A stretch of DNA of 64,000 bases from Prevotella sp. GTDB taxonomy: Bacteria; Bacteroidota; Bacteroidia; Bacteroidales; Bacteroidaceae. The position numbers and the translations under genes were made by a program. Each line of letters opens with the position of its first letter. Within the stretch, counting starts at the first letter, position 1. The notes under the pieces are model-generated. The model was given only the letters and a program-made list of their open reading frames with translations, searched no databases and was not told the origin of the DNA. The stretch spans positions 25,491-89,490 of the forward strand of contig JAILAA010000189.1 of the NCBI GenBank assembly GCA_024681875.1, read 5' to 3'. Below, one piece after another: positions 32,161 through 41,126 of this stretch.

Positions 32161-35100
32161 TTATTTACGGTAGCGCTGTCGATATTCTGAGGGAGAAATG
32201 CCAAAGCGCTCCTTGAACATGTTCATGAAATGTTCAGCAGTGGCAAAGCCGATATTGTTGGCCAACTCGCTCATGTTGATATTCGTGCGCTGCAGAAGCA
32301 CGCAGGCATGTTTCAACCTGAGGTCACGCACCACCTCAGCAGGAGTCTTGCCGGTCACGTCACGGACCTTCTGGAAGAATGGCTTCATGCTCATTCCCAT
32401 AGCGCCAGCCATCTCTTCCAAGTTGATGGGGCCACGACTCATGTTCTGCTGTACATACTGCTCGATACTGGTGATGAGCTGCTGATCCATCGCATCACTC
32501 ATGCTGAAGCTTTCCGACTCACTCTCTTCATAGGTAAAGTCGTATTTCTGCTCGCTCTCGTCTATTTCTTTCTCTTCCTCTTTCTGTTCATTCTGGTGCG
32601 AGCGAATAGACGTCACGGCGAGTGCTTTTATCTGTTCATCCTCAATCACCTGACCTGTCATCATCTGCGTTGTCTCAGGCAGCGTTTCGGTAGCAGTGGT
32701 CATGCTTGAGTTATGACTCTCAAGCATACGGGTCTCAGCGCCTTCAATAAGGTTATTAGTAAGTTCAAACTCACTGATACCCAAAAGCTTATTGAAGCGC
32801 ATGGCAGCCTCGCGGATATTAAACGGCTTCGACATGTAGTCGTCAGCCGAAAGAGTGATGTCTTGGCTGGCCATCTCACTTGGCGTGAGTTTCGAGTCAG
32901 TAAGGATAATTACCTTTATCTTGTTCAGCTTCGGATGGGTCTTGATGTTGTTGCATAACTCACTGCCCGTCATGCCTTCCATGTTCTGCTTACACACTAC
33001 AAGATCAGGAATCATGGCCTCAATGTCTTGAGCAGCTTTACGCACGTCATCGTAGGGATGGAAGTTGTAGACATACTTCAGGCGTGCGGTGACGAACTTG
33101 AGGAAATCAATGCTGTCATCGATGAAGTAGATGCGGAACTTGGCCGTAGGCGAGTCGCTGCTGGCACGTATTTCCGACGTCAACTCATCGTTGATAAGCT
33201 CAGGCAGCTCCATCATGCCATGATTATTTAACTCGTAGGTGTGATTAACGGCCTTCTTTGCTTTCTCTTCCGGATGCTCCAGCGATGCCTGCATATCGCT
33301 GACACGCGTAATGATGGTCAACATCTGTGAGTGAAGTGCATTTAGCTGGTCGCGTTCCTCAGTCGTCCCTTCCTTTTCAGCCAGATTCATGATAATACTG
33401 GTCATGCGCGACATAGGCTGGCGAAGTTCGTCGCTGGCAGCCTTGATGTCTTCACGCTGTTGAGCCAGTTCAGCAATAACTGCGTTCTTACGTCTCCAAA
33501 GCTCACGTATCTGGTCAATGCCTTTCTTCCATAAATAAATAACAGTGAGAATGACAATGGCATAGAAGAGCAACATCCACCACTGCAGGAACCACGGTTT
33601 GTCGACAATGATTTCAAGGACACGTTCAGCATTGCTGATATTGCCATCGGCGCTGATAGCTTTCACATGCAGCTTATACGTGCCGCTGGAAAGGTCCTCA
33701 AAAGTGACGCCGTGCTTCATGGCATCTCCGTTGTGCCAGTCATTGTCCAGATTCTCCATCCAGTACATGAACTGCAGACGCTCGCTCTGGTTGTAATCTC
33801 CGCCACCGAATTTGATGGTGATGGTGTTCTGATCACTATTCAGGTGAATGCTTGTACTTTCGTTAAGAGCCTGTTTCAGAATGACATTTCCGTCATATTC
33901 ATGTCCGGTAAAAATCTCCTCCTCACCTACATACAGCTGTGTCAGCATGACTGGCGGCAACGCCGACTTTTCGCTGGCTGATTTCTGGCGCATCTGACTG
34001 ACACCATAAATACCGCCCATAAGGACATTTCCATCAGAAGTGGTAAAGATAGAGCCGATATTGAACTCGTCACTCTGCAGACCGTCGAAACTGGAATAGT
34101 TATACAAGCTATAGCTGTAGGTACCTTCTTCATGGTTGCGCTGTAGCACGATGCGGCTTATGCCACCGGTGGTGGAAATCCAGATATTGTGGTTGTTGTC
34201 CTCCGCAATTCCGCAGATATTGTTGTTACAGAGTCCCTGTTTCTCTGTCAAAATATCCAGATTGTCATTTTCTTGATTTAATACGTTTACTCCCTCACGG
34301 GTACCAATCCATATCAGTCCGCGAGAGTCTTCAAACACCTGCGTGATATAGTTATTGGTGAACTTTTGCATACTGGTGGAGTTACCTATATACTGTCGGA
34401 TATCTTGCGTTGAGATATCGAGAATGAGCAAGCCTTCGGCCGTACCGATCAACATGCGGTTGCCCGAAGCATAGTGCAGTGATGTGATACTGTTTGTGTG
34501 CAACTTCCTACTCTCGCGGTTGTAAGTAGAGAACAGCTGCTGCCTGAGGTTATAAACCTGCAAGCCGCCATCAGTAGCCACCCACAGGTTTCCGTTTCGG
34601 TCGGTGCAGAGGGCATTGATGTGGTCGTTGATGACTGTACTACGCAAACTGTCGTTGGTTGTAGAGTAGATAGTAACGCGACCGTCAGAGATGCGTGTCA
34701 GTCCATTCTTTCTGGAGCCTACCCACAGGCTGCCGTCCTTGGTATATGCAAGAGCCGACACCTTCTGGCTGGCCAGGCGCCCCTCATAGCCGATGATGCC
34801 GGCATCGCTGGTGCCGTAATATATCTGTCCTGCGCTGTCTTGAGCAATGGCCGTGACGTCGCCAATCATCTGCGATTCGAACTTATAAATGTTCATACCG
34901 AAGAATGCCACGCCTGACTTGGCCGTTCCAACCCAAAGCAAATCGCTATTGTCAACATAGACGCTCTCAATGGACTTGGCCTGTGAGGTACGCTGGAACA
35001 AGCCCATCGTCCTGAGTTCTACGGGTTCCATCTCGTGCGTATTGATATTGATACGCATCAAACCGTTGCGGCTGGTGGCCATCCAGATGTTACCGCTGCG

Positions 35101-35937
35101 GTCTCCGGCCATCGAGTTTATGCTAAAGTCTACGTTGGTGCCGGTTAATCCCAATTGGTCGCCAATAGTTGTGTCCCACTTGTGGGCCTGCTTGTCATAG
35201 ACGAAGAGCGTTCCCTGGCCATAGAGCCAAATGTTGTCGAGCTGGTCGGCAAAGACTTTCAAAGTATTGGTATTGCGCAGACGACGCTGTGCAATCTCCA
35301 TATTTCTCCACGGTGTTGTCTGCTGTCGGCTGACATTGCAACAGACGATGCGACCATCACTGTAGACCACGAGAGCGCCATCGAGACATTCACCAATGGA
35401 GCACACCTCCCCCTGCGGTATGGCGTAGGCACTGTTGGTGTAGCCGAACTCATAGATGAGCTGCTGCTGCATGTTGTAGCAGACAACGCCCTTGTTGGGG
35501 ATATAGCCCCAAAGATTGAGCTTGCTGTCAATATAGATGATGGTGGGCATGCCGTCAACGCCAAGACGTGCAAAGGCTTGGCGCAGGTCGCGCTCGAAGC
35601 TCTCTGACTGAGCGTGATAAATGCAATAGCCTGCGGCTGTTTTAATCCACAGCTCACCTCCTATGCCTTCCTGAATGCTCTCGATGTAGCTGTCAGGCAG
35701 CGACGAACCGTCTTGGGAATCGGTCTGAAAATGCTTGAACAGATAGCCGTCATAGCGGTAGAGTCCGGCAGGTGTGCCAAACCACATAAAACCTCGGTTG
35801 TCTTTTAATATGCAGTTAATTTGGCTTGATGTCAGTCCGTTGCGGGCACTAAGCGTCTTAAAGACTTCCTGCGCATCGCTGCCGAGGGGCCATAACTGGC
35901 CTATGATGAGTGACAGAACAAACAATATTCTTTTCAT
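32161..35937 (-). CDS. Degenerate hybrid two-component regulator with AraC domain
   Basis: A 1258-residue membrane regulator. The layout is: signal peptide; periplasmic two-propeller sensor (residues about 25-690, starting ARNGLTSSQINCILKDNRGFMWFGT); Y_Y_Y domain; membrane segment at about 785-803; a short dimerisation-like region; receiver-like domain at about 935-1050; acidic linker; AraC-type HTH at about 1160-1258. The H-box reads SDELRQPMSRM, so Asp836 replaces the phospho-accepting His. The ATPase domain is absent, because only about 100 residues separate H-box and receiver. In the receiver the acceptor Asp is Lys983 (VVCKQNMEGM), although the acidic pair Asp940-Asp941 remains. It therefore cannot work by classical phosphorelay. 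The ATG at 35937 fits the signal peptide. It lies 31 bp after kdsD. Confidence 0.85.
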   Translation of the reverse strand: MKRILFVLSLIIGQLWPLGSDAQEVFKTLSARNGLTSSQINCILKDNRGFMWFGTPAGLYRYDGYLFKHFQTDSQDGSSLPDSYIESIQEGIGGELWIKTAAGYCIYHAQSESFERDLRQAFARLGVDGMPTIIYIDSKLNLWGYIPNKGVVCYNMQQQLIYEFGYTNSAYAIPQGEVCSIGECLDGALVVYSDGRIVCCNVSRQQTTPWRNMEIAQRRLRNTNTLKVFADQLDNIWLYGQGTLFVYDKQAHKWDTTIGDQLGLTGTNVDFSINSMAGDRSGNIWMATSRNGLMRININTHEMEPVELRTMGLFQRTSQAKSIESVYVDNSDLLWVGTAKSGVAFFGMNIYKFESQMIGDVTAIAQDSAGQIYYGTSDAGIIGYEGRLASQKVSALAYTKDGSLWVGSRKNGLTRISDGRVTIYSTTNDSLRSTVINDHINALCTDRNGNLWVATDGGLQVYNLRQQLFSTYNRESRKLHTNSITSLHYASGNRMLIGTAEGLLILDISTQDIRQYIGNSTSMQKFTNNYITQVFEDSRGLIWIGTREGVNVLNQENDNLDILTEKQGLCNNNICGIAEDNNHNIWISTTGGISRIVLQRNHEEGTYSYSLYNYSSFDGLQSDEFNIGSIFTTSDGNVLMGGIYGVSQMRQKSASEKSALPPVMLTQLYVGEEEIFTGHEYDGNVILKQALNESTSIHLNSDQNTITIKFGGGDYNQSERLQFMYWMENLDNDWHNGDAMKHGVTFEDLSSGTYKLHVKAISADGNISNAERVLEIIVDKPWFLQWWMLLFYAIVILTVIYLWKKGIDQIRELWRRKNAVIAELAQQREDIKAASDELRQPMSRMTSIIMNLAEKEGTTEERDQLNALHSQMLTIITRVSDMQASLEHPEEKAKKAVNHTYELNNHGMMELPELINDELTSEIRASSDSPTAKFRIYFIDDSIDFLKFVTARLKYVYNFHPYDDVRKAAQDIEAMIPDLVVCKQNMEGMTGSELCNNIKTHPKLNKIKVIILTDSKLTPSEMASQDITLSADDYMSKPFNIREAAMRFNKLLGISEFELTNNLIEGAETRMLESHNSSMTTATETLPETTQMMTGQVIEDEQIKALAVTSIRSHQNEQKEEEKEIDESEQKYDFTYEESESESFSMSDAMDQQLITSIEQYVQQNMSRGPINLEEMAGAMGMSMKPFFQKVRDVTGKTPAEVVRDLRLKHACVLLQRTNINMSELANNIGFATAEHFMNMFKERFGISPSEYRQRYRK

Positions 35938-35968
35938 AGTCGTTAGATTCTCTTCCAAAACATTAAAT

Positions 35969-36919
35969 TTAAGGCAACATACAGGAGTAATGGTCTACCA
36001 CGCCTATGAGCTGGTTATCGTCGTTAACCACCAGCACAGAGTGGATTTTATGTTTCTGCATGATGCTTTGTATTTCAGTTATCTTTGTATGAGGCTTGAC
36101 GCATTTGGGCTGTCGCGTCATAATGTCGCTAACAGTATGGTCGAAGAACGCAGCACGCCAACGTTCGATGGCACGGCGAATGTCGCCGTCGGTAATGAGT
36201 CCTGCGATGCGACCGTCAATCTCGGCCACGCCTAAGCCCAGCTTTCCCTCGGAAACCAGCATGATGGCCTCACCCAAGTGCATCTCAGGCGTCAGCAAAG
36301 GCAGATTGGTGCTTCGCATGACATCAGCAGCCGTAGTAAGCAGGCGCTTGCCTAACTCACCTCCTGGGTGCAGGTGGGCAAAGTCCTGCGGCTGAAACTG
36401 CCGTTTCTGCATCAGTGCAATGGCCAATGCGTCACCCATAGCCAATGTAGCCGTGGTCGAGCTGGTAGGCGCCAGATTCAGGGGACAGGCCTCACGCTCT
36501 ACACTGATGTTCAGGTGAAATGTAGAGTATTTGGCCAAGAGCGAAGCTGGATTCCCCGTCATGGCAATAATGGGGATCTGTTGATGCAGCACCATAGGTA
36601 TAAAGCGCAGCAACTCGTCGGTGAGCCCAGAGTTGGAGATAGCCAGCACTACATCGTCGCTGGTCATCACGCCCAAATCGCCATGATAGACGTCGAGGGG
36701 GTTGATGAAAAAGGAGGGCGTGCCTGTGGACGAGAAGGTTGCGGCAATCTTCGCACCTATGTGTCCGCTCTTGCCCACACCGGTGACAATGACCTTACCT
36801 TTGCAAGCCAGCATCAGTTCGACGGCCTTGTCAAACTGGTCGTCCATCTTTGGAATAAGGTCGAGCAGGGCTTCTGCCTCGTCGCGTATAGCTTGTATGC
36901 CGTATTCTCGTGTAGTCAC
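35969..36919 (-). CDS. kdsD: KpsF/GutQ-type arabinose-5-phosphate isomerase
   Basis: Converts ribulose-5-phosphate to arabinose-5-phosphate, the precursor of KDO. The SIS domain carries VIVTGVGKSGHIGAKIAATFSSTGTPS and the catalytic region around LGVMTSDDVVLAISNSG. Two CBS domains follow (DVMRSTNLPLLTPEM, DIMTRQPKCVKPHTKI). The start is uncertain: a GTG at 36919 gives 316 residues, near the family norm. The open frame extends upstream to a TTG at 36997, but that extension is encoded by two 7-bp repeat blocks (KNLELRV twice) and is probably untranslated. kdsA lies directly upstream. Confidence 0.88.
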   Translation of the reverse strand: MTTREYGIQAIRDEAEALLDLIPKMDDQFDKAVELMLACKGKVIVTGVGKSGHIGAKIAATFSSTGTPSFFINPLDVYHGDLGVMTSDDVVLAISNSGLTDELLRFIPMVLHQQIPIIAMTGNPASLLAKYSTFHLNISVEREACPLNLAPTSSTTATLAMGDALAIALMQKRQFQPQDFAHLHPGGELGKRLLTTAADVMRSTNLPLLTPEMHLGEAIMLVSEGKLGLGVAEIDGRIAGLITDGDIRRAIERWRAAFFDHTVSDIMTRQPKCVKPHTKITEIQSIMQKHKIHSVLVVNDDNQLIGVVDHYSCMLP

Positions 36920-36996
36920 TCTTAATTCTAAATTCTTAATTCTCACTCGCCAAAGACGACAACTCTTAACTCTTAATTCTAAATTCTTAACTGACA
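36918..36996. repeat. Two 7-bp repeat blocks at the kdsA-kdsD junction
   Basis: Two blocks built from ACTCTTA, ATTCTAA and ATTCTTA units (36918-36945 and 36962-36996) are separated by about 16 bases. The second block contains the kdsA stop codon at 36979-36981 and the end of its coding sequence. Confidence 0.85.
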
Positions 36997-37743
36997 AACG
37001 AGCTCCTCGAGTTTGTCTAACTCCAGCATGTTCGCTGCATCGCTGAGCCCCTCATCGGGCTTGGGATGCACCTCAAAGAAGTAGCCAGTAGCGCCAAAAG
37101 CCTTAGCGGCCAGGGCCATAGGGGGCACGAAGCGGCGATCGCCGCCCGTCTTGCCGTCGCGGGCATCGGGGCGCTGAACGCTGTGGGTGCAGTCCATGAT
37201 GACAGTCGGCACGATGTCGAGCATATCGCAGATGTTGCGGAAGTCCACCACCAGCGTACCATAGCCCATCATGTTGCCACGCTCGGTAAGCCAAACCTCC
37301 TTTGCACCGCTCTCCATCGCTTTCTCCACGGGGTAGCGCATGTCGCGGCCACTGAGGAACTGTGCCTTCTTGATGTTTACGGTGCGCCCCGTCTTCGAAG
37401 CGGCCACCAGCAGGTCGGTCTGACGGCAGAGGAAAGCAGGAATCTGCAGCACGTCGCACACCTGTCCGGCTGCCTCAGCCTGCCACGCCTCGTGGATGTC
37501 GGTCAACACACGCAGGCCGTAGCGGCTCTTCACGTCAGCCAGCATCTGCAAGCCACGCTCCAGCCCTGGCCCGCGGAATGAGCGGATGCTAGTACGGTTG
37601 GCCTTGTCGAAGGAAGCCTTAAAGATGATGTCGGTGCCCAGTCTTTGGTTGATTTCAACCAGACGCTGCGCCACAGTGTCGAGCAGTTCTGCCGACTCTA
37701 TGACGCAAGGCCCTGCAATGAACGTTGGCTGTGTAGCTGTCAT
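36979..37743 (-). CDS. kdsA: 3-deoxy-8-phosphooctulonate synthase
   Basis: Condenses arabinose-5-phosphate with phosphoenolpyruvate to KDO-8-phosphate, for the inner core of LPS. The start MTATQPTFIAGPCVIESAELL, the motifs IIFKASFDKANRTS and TDIHEAW, and the C-terminal GYFFEVHPKPDEGLSDAANML are all typical. The ATG at 37743 gives 254 residues. A longer in-frame TTG at 37779 is inside the -7 promoter box and is not used. It is the first gene of a kdsA-kdsD-regulator-cls operon. Confidence 0.96.
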   Translation of the reverse strand: MTATQPTFIAGPCVIESAELLDTVAQRLVEINQRLGTDIIFKASFDKANRTSIRSFRGPGLERGLQMLADVKSRYGLRVLTDIHEAWQAEAAGQVCDVLQIPAFLCRQTDLLVAASKTGRTVNIKKAQFLSGRDMRYPVEKAMESGAKEVWLTERGNMMGYGTLVVDFRNICDMLDIVPTVIMDCTHSVQRPDARDGKTGGDRRFVPPMALAAKAFGATGYFFEVHPKPDEGLSDAANMLELDKLEELVCQLRI

Positions 37744-37776
37744 GTCCTTGCTTCTTCTCTTTCTATTTTCAATCGG

Positions 37777-37784
37777 CAAAGGTA
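37777..37784 (-). promoter_or_regulatory. kdsA promoter -7 box
   Basis: CAAAGGTA on the plus strand is TACCTTTG on the minus strand. The minus-strand sequence AACTCTTTTGTACCTTTGCC almost equals that of the GT2 promoter at 10102-10121. Confidence 0.78.
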
Positions 37785-37787
37785 CAA

Positions 37788-37819
37788 AAGAGTTAGGAGT
37801 TAGGAGTGAGGAGTGAGAA
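37788..37819. repeat. 7-bp repeat array upstream of kdsA
   Basis: Units of the form GTTAGGA, GTTAGGA, GTGAGGA and GTGAGAA. Same orientation and unit sequence as the array beside the lpxC/fabZ promoter. Confidence 0.88.
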
Positions 37820-38080
37820 GTTTATCTGTTGCGTTTAACATTATTTATCTTTTACAGACTAAAAAAATGCCTTGTGATTCACTCCGTTTTGTCAAAAAAA
37901 AGTTTCCACTTTCTTTACAAATAAAAAACACATTCTAGAAGGGGAATGAAAGACTTTTAAAGGATTCAGGCAAAAGAAGGGATGGAATGAAGGTTTGAAA
38001 ATTGCACACATCTATGCTTTCTGTGCAGCATTTAGGCTTCTTAATGCGTCTATTTTTCATTTTTTGTAGTATGCTTACGT

Positions 38081-38134
38081 TCAAAAACAGGCTCCGCGTG
38101 AAAAAATCTAGGCTGGATTTTTTTGCGCGGAGCC
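38081..38134. repeat. AT-rich palindrome, copy 2 of a dispersed element
   Basis: GGCTCCGCG at 38090-38098 pairs with CGCGGAGCC at 38126-38134, with an A-rich/T-rich inner stem. The left flank and arm (TTCAAAA, then GGCTCCGCGTGAAAAAATCT) match the copy at 3793-3820 with few differences. Confidence 0.85.
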
Positions 38135-38468
38135 TAGATTTTTTCATTGGGAAGTCTCAAAAACGGCAAAAACCACCTTAAAAATCTATCAATCAGAAAG
38201 ATAGCAAACATCTTCTATTTTGCGATATTTTCGGCCAAGGAAACATTTGGTGAATTCTACGCGGTTCTGAAAGGCGTTCAGCATACAGTTTGTAAAGAAA
38301 AATGACAGTTTTCTATGTTCCGAAAACTGAGGAAATCAGCAGGCAAAAATTGTAAATGAGAGCACGTTTATAGATAATATTGAACATATGGAGCCTTTTT
38401 TTAATACTTTTCGGGGCAATTTGTGTAAGTTTTTGTCTTTATAGGCTTATTATTTCAGAAATTTTATC

Positions 38469-38476
38469 TAATTTTG
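38469..38476 (+). promoter_or_regulatory. Probable map promoter -7 box
   Basis: TAATTTTG followed by CACG, about 53 bp before the ATG of map. Confidence 0.65.
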
Positions 38477-38529
38477 CACGTCAAAAACGTAATATGTAAA
38501 ACTGAAAACAGTTATTTAATATCACTCCG

Positions 38530-39396
38530 ATGACAGCTAAACCGAAGAAGCGTCGCTGGCACTGCCTGAGCGGACAGGAGCCGACGGAATTCGACAAGCA
38601 GATTATGTACTGGGAAAACAAAGGCAAGCTTGTGCCCACGCGCGAGTTGATCAAGACTCCCGAACAGATAGAGGGCATACGCCGAGCCGGCGTGGTGAAC
38701 ACAGGCGTGCTCGATGCTGTTGCTGCAGCCATCCATGAGGGCATGAACACGCTGGAGATAGACCAAATCTGTCGTAAATACTGCGAGGAGCACAACGCCA
38801 CACCCGCCTGTCTCAATTACGAAGGTTTCCCCATGAGTGTCTGCACCAGCATCAACGAGGTGGTGTGCCACGGCATACCCAAGGAGGAGGATGTGCTGGA
38901 GGAGGGCGACATCATCAATGTCGACTTCACCACCATCCTTGATGGCTACTATGCCGATGCCTCACGCATGTTCATCATCGGTAAGACCACCCCCGAGAAA
39001 GAGCAACTGGTACGTGTGGCCAAGGAGTGCTTGGAGATAGGCATGGAAGCTGCCAAGCCCTGGGGGTTCGTGGGCGACATCGGCCACGCCATAGAGAAGC
39101 ACTGCAAGAAATATGGCTATGGCATCGTGCGTGACCTGGCCGGTCACGGCGTAGGTCTGAAATTCCATGAAGAGCCCGATGTCAATCACTACGGTCACCG
39201 CGGCACGGGCATGCTTTTGGTGCCAGGCATGGTGTTCACCATCGAGCCGATGATTAACATGGGTACGTGGAAGGTGTTCATCGACGCCGACGACCCCTAC
39301 GAGTGGGAGGTCATCACAGAGGATGAAAAACCCAGTGCACAGTGGGAGCATACTCTTTTGATGACAGAGCATGGTGTGGAAGTGCTGACATACTGA
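38530..39396 (+). CDS. map: Methionine aminopeptidase, type I
   Basis: Removes the initiator methionine from nascent proteins. At 288 residues it has an N-terminal extension of about 40 residues (KKRRWHCLSGQEPTEFDKQ) before the pita-bread fold. The metal-binding motifs are present: INVDFTTILDGYYADASRMF (two Asp), GHGVGLKFHEEPDVNHYG (His), FTIEPMIN (Glu) and a final Glu near SAQWEHTLLM. The ATG follows a TAATTTTG promoter. A small beta-grasp-like gene follows by 23 bp. Confidence 0.96.
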   Translation: MTAKPKKRRWHCLSGQEPTEFDKQIMYWENKGKLVPTRELIKTPEQIEGIRRAGVVNTGVLDAVAAAIHEGMNTLEIDQICRKYCEEHNATPACLNYEGFPMSVCTSINEVVCHGIPKEEDVLEEGDIINVDFTTILDGYYADASRMFIIGKTTPEKEQLVRVAKECLEIGMEAAKPWGFVGDIGHAIEKHCKKYGYGIVRDLAGHGVGLKFHEEPDVNHYGHRGTGMLLVPGMVFTIEPMINMGTWKVFIDADDPYEWEVITEDEKPSAQWEHTLLMTEHGVEVLTY

Positions 39397-39419
39397 CTTT
39401 AACCTAAAGCTATACGACT

Positions 39420-39617
39420 ATGAAAGTAAGAGTAAACACCAGGACGCTGCAACTCTTTGAAGGAGCCTGCGTTAAGAACGCGCTGCTGAGATACTTCACC
39501 GTGAAGAAGCTCGACAAGCAACTCATTAACGGCATTGAGGTGCATGATGCCTACGGCCACTTATTAGACCATGATGCCCCGTTGAGCGACGGACAGCAGA
39601 TAACATTTGAATTATAG
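39420..39617 (+). CDS. Small beta-grasp-like protein of unknown function
   Basis: A 65-residue protein. Its pattern (MKVRVNTRTLQLFEG, ALLRYFTVKKL, then LLDHDAPLSDGQQITFEL) resembles the ThiS/MoaD ubiquitin-like fold, in particular the loop LxDGDxxxF that precedes the last strand. It ends at that strand and lacks the Gly-Gly tail needed for sulfur transfer. The ATG and good codon use support a real gene. It lies between map and the nucleotidase gene, 24 bp before the latter. Function unknown. Confidence 0.65.
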   Translation: MKVRVNTRTLQLFEGACVKNALLRYFTVKKLDKQLINGIEVHDAYGHLLDHDAPLSDGQQITFEL

Positions 39618-39641
39618 GGTTCACAATCTATCAGGTCAAAC

Positions 39642-41093
39642 ATGAAGAAGCTTCTCACTCTTTTCATGGCTGCTATGCTGACAACCAGCTTGTCAGCTGA
39701 GCGCAAGGAAGTGCACATTCTATCAGCTAATGATATGCACGCTCAGATAGCTTATATGCCCGCCTTGGCGGACATCGCCGATAGCCTGCGCACTCTGTAC
39801 CCAGGCCTGCTGGTATTCTCTGCAGGCGATAACCGCACAGGCGAACCTCTGAACGACATGAACGAGATACCCGCCTACCCTATGGTGGCACTGATGAACC
39901 AGATTGGCTTCAACGCCACTACGCTGGGTAACCACGAGTTCGACTCAGGTTCTCTTGGATTGGCACGCCTCATCACATTATCTAATTTTAGCTACCTCTG
40001 CGCAAACGTCCACCCCGAAGACTCTCTGGGCATCCACCTGCTGCCTTGCAAGACTTTCGACGTGGAAGGCATCCGCGTAGGTGTGGTGGGCGTCGTACAG
40101 CTTGGCACACATGGAATGCCCGATACGCATCCAAACAATTGTCGCGGCATCAGTTTCGAGCCTGTAGAAGAGACCGTACAGCGCTACGCAGGAATACGCA
40201 AGAACAGCGACGTAACAATCCTGCTGTCGCACATTGGCTATGAGGACGATGTAGAGCTATCGGCAAAGATTCCCTGGGTAGACTTAATCATCGGTGGCCA
40301 TACACATACGCAACTCAAAGGAGGTGAGACACATAACGGCATTCTCATCACGCAAAACGCGAACAAGCTAAAGAAAGTGACGCACATTACCATCGTGCTG
40401 GAACGCGATGAGAAGACCGAGGGCGCATGCGAGCCTTGGCGCATCGTGGAAAAGAAGGCCGAGAACATTGATGTGCGTAGCCATCAGGGCCAGAACAAGG
40501 TGGTAAAGGACATGGTTCGCTACTTCAGCGACGCCCCTACTTTCTACCGCGTACTCGCGCAACTTGAAAAGCCATTAAGCACTTACGAGGAGCTGGGTTG
40601 TCTGATGTGTGATGCTTTTATTGCTGAGACTGGCGCCGACGTGGGCATCGAGAACTTTGGCGGCGTACGCTACGACAAGCACGAAGCCGGCGACTTCACC
40701 GTCAGCGATGTACTGTGCCTCGACCCCTTCGGCAACGATGCTGTGATGATGGAGATTACTGGCAAGGAACTGGCCAACATGCTTGTCTCCTGCTATGAGA
40801 ACGACGGCCAACAGTTCCCCTTCGTCAGTGGCATTCTCTGCAACATAGAACATGACAAGAAAGACACGTTGAAGATAAAGGAAATCACGCTGAAGACGCT
40901 TGACGGAAAGAAGTTCGACCTGAAAAAGAAATACAAGGTGGTGACCAACAGCTATGTGGCCTCCATCTGCGATGCCCCACGCAGCGACCAAGGACAAAGC
41001 ATCAACAAAAAGACGGCTGAACTCATCATCAGCTTCCTTGAGCATCAGGGCAGCGTGGACTATCAGGGCAAAAAGCGAATCACAATACAATAA
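39642..41093 (+). CDS. Secreted 5'-nucleotidase / metallophosphatase
   Basis: An exported UshA-like enzyme of 483 residues (signal peptide MKKLLTLFMAAMLTTSLSAE). Metal-binding motifs of the metallophosphatase domain are ILSANDMHAQ, SAGDNRTG, TLGNHEFDSG, LLSHIGYEDD and IIGGHTHTQL. The C-terminal 5'-nucleotidase domain begins near residue 310 with LGCLMCDAFIAETGADVGIENFGGVR. It probably dephosphorylates nucleotides in the periplasm. Both domains are in one polypeptide. Confidence 0.9.
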   Translation: MKKLLTLFMAAMLTTSLSAERKEVHILSANDMHAQIAYMPALADIADSLRTLYPGLLVFSAGDNRTGEPLNDMNEIPAYPMVALMNQIGFNATTLGNHEFDSGSLGLARLITLSNFSYLCANVHPEDSLGIHLLPCKTFDVEGIRVGVVGVVQLGTHGMPDTHPNNCRGISFEPVEETVQRYAGIRKNSDVTILLSHIGYEDDVELSAKIPWVDLIIGGHTHTQLKGGETHNGILITQNANKLKKVTHITIVLERDEKTEGACEPWRIVEKKAENIDVRSHQGQNKVVKDMVRYFSDAPTFYRVLAQLEKPLSTYEELGCLMCDAFIAETGADVGIENFGGVRYDKHEAGDFTVSDVLCLDPFGNDAVMMEITGKELANMLVSCYENDGQQFPFVSGILCNIEHDKKDTLKIKEITLKTLDGKKFDLKKKYKVVTNSYVASICDAPRSDQGQSINKKTAELIISFLEHQGSVDYQGKKRITIQ

Positions 41094-41126
41094 TATTAAT
41101 AGGTATTTAGTAAATCAAACGAAACA

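Larger units (their letters stand above)
37785..38529. other. AT-rich gene-free spacer between kdsA and map
   Basis: About 745 bases without a convincing gene. A 7-bp repeat array lies next to the kdsA promoter, a large palindrome related to that at 3801-3842 lies at 38090-38134, and the map promoter is at 38469-38476. The rest is AT-rich with no recognisable RNA gene or transposon relic. Confidence 0.7.

Noticed and set aside
37935..38147. Short minus-strand open frame in the kdsA-map spacer
   Set aside because: It runs through the palindromic element, has Lys/Ser/Phe-rich composition and no initiation or homology signal.
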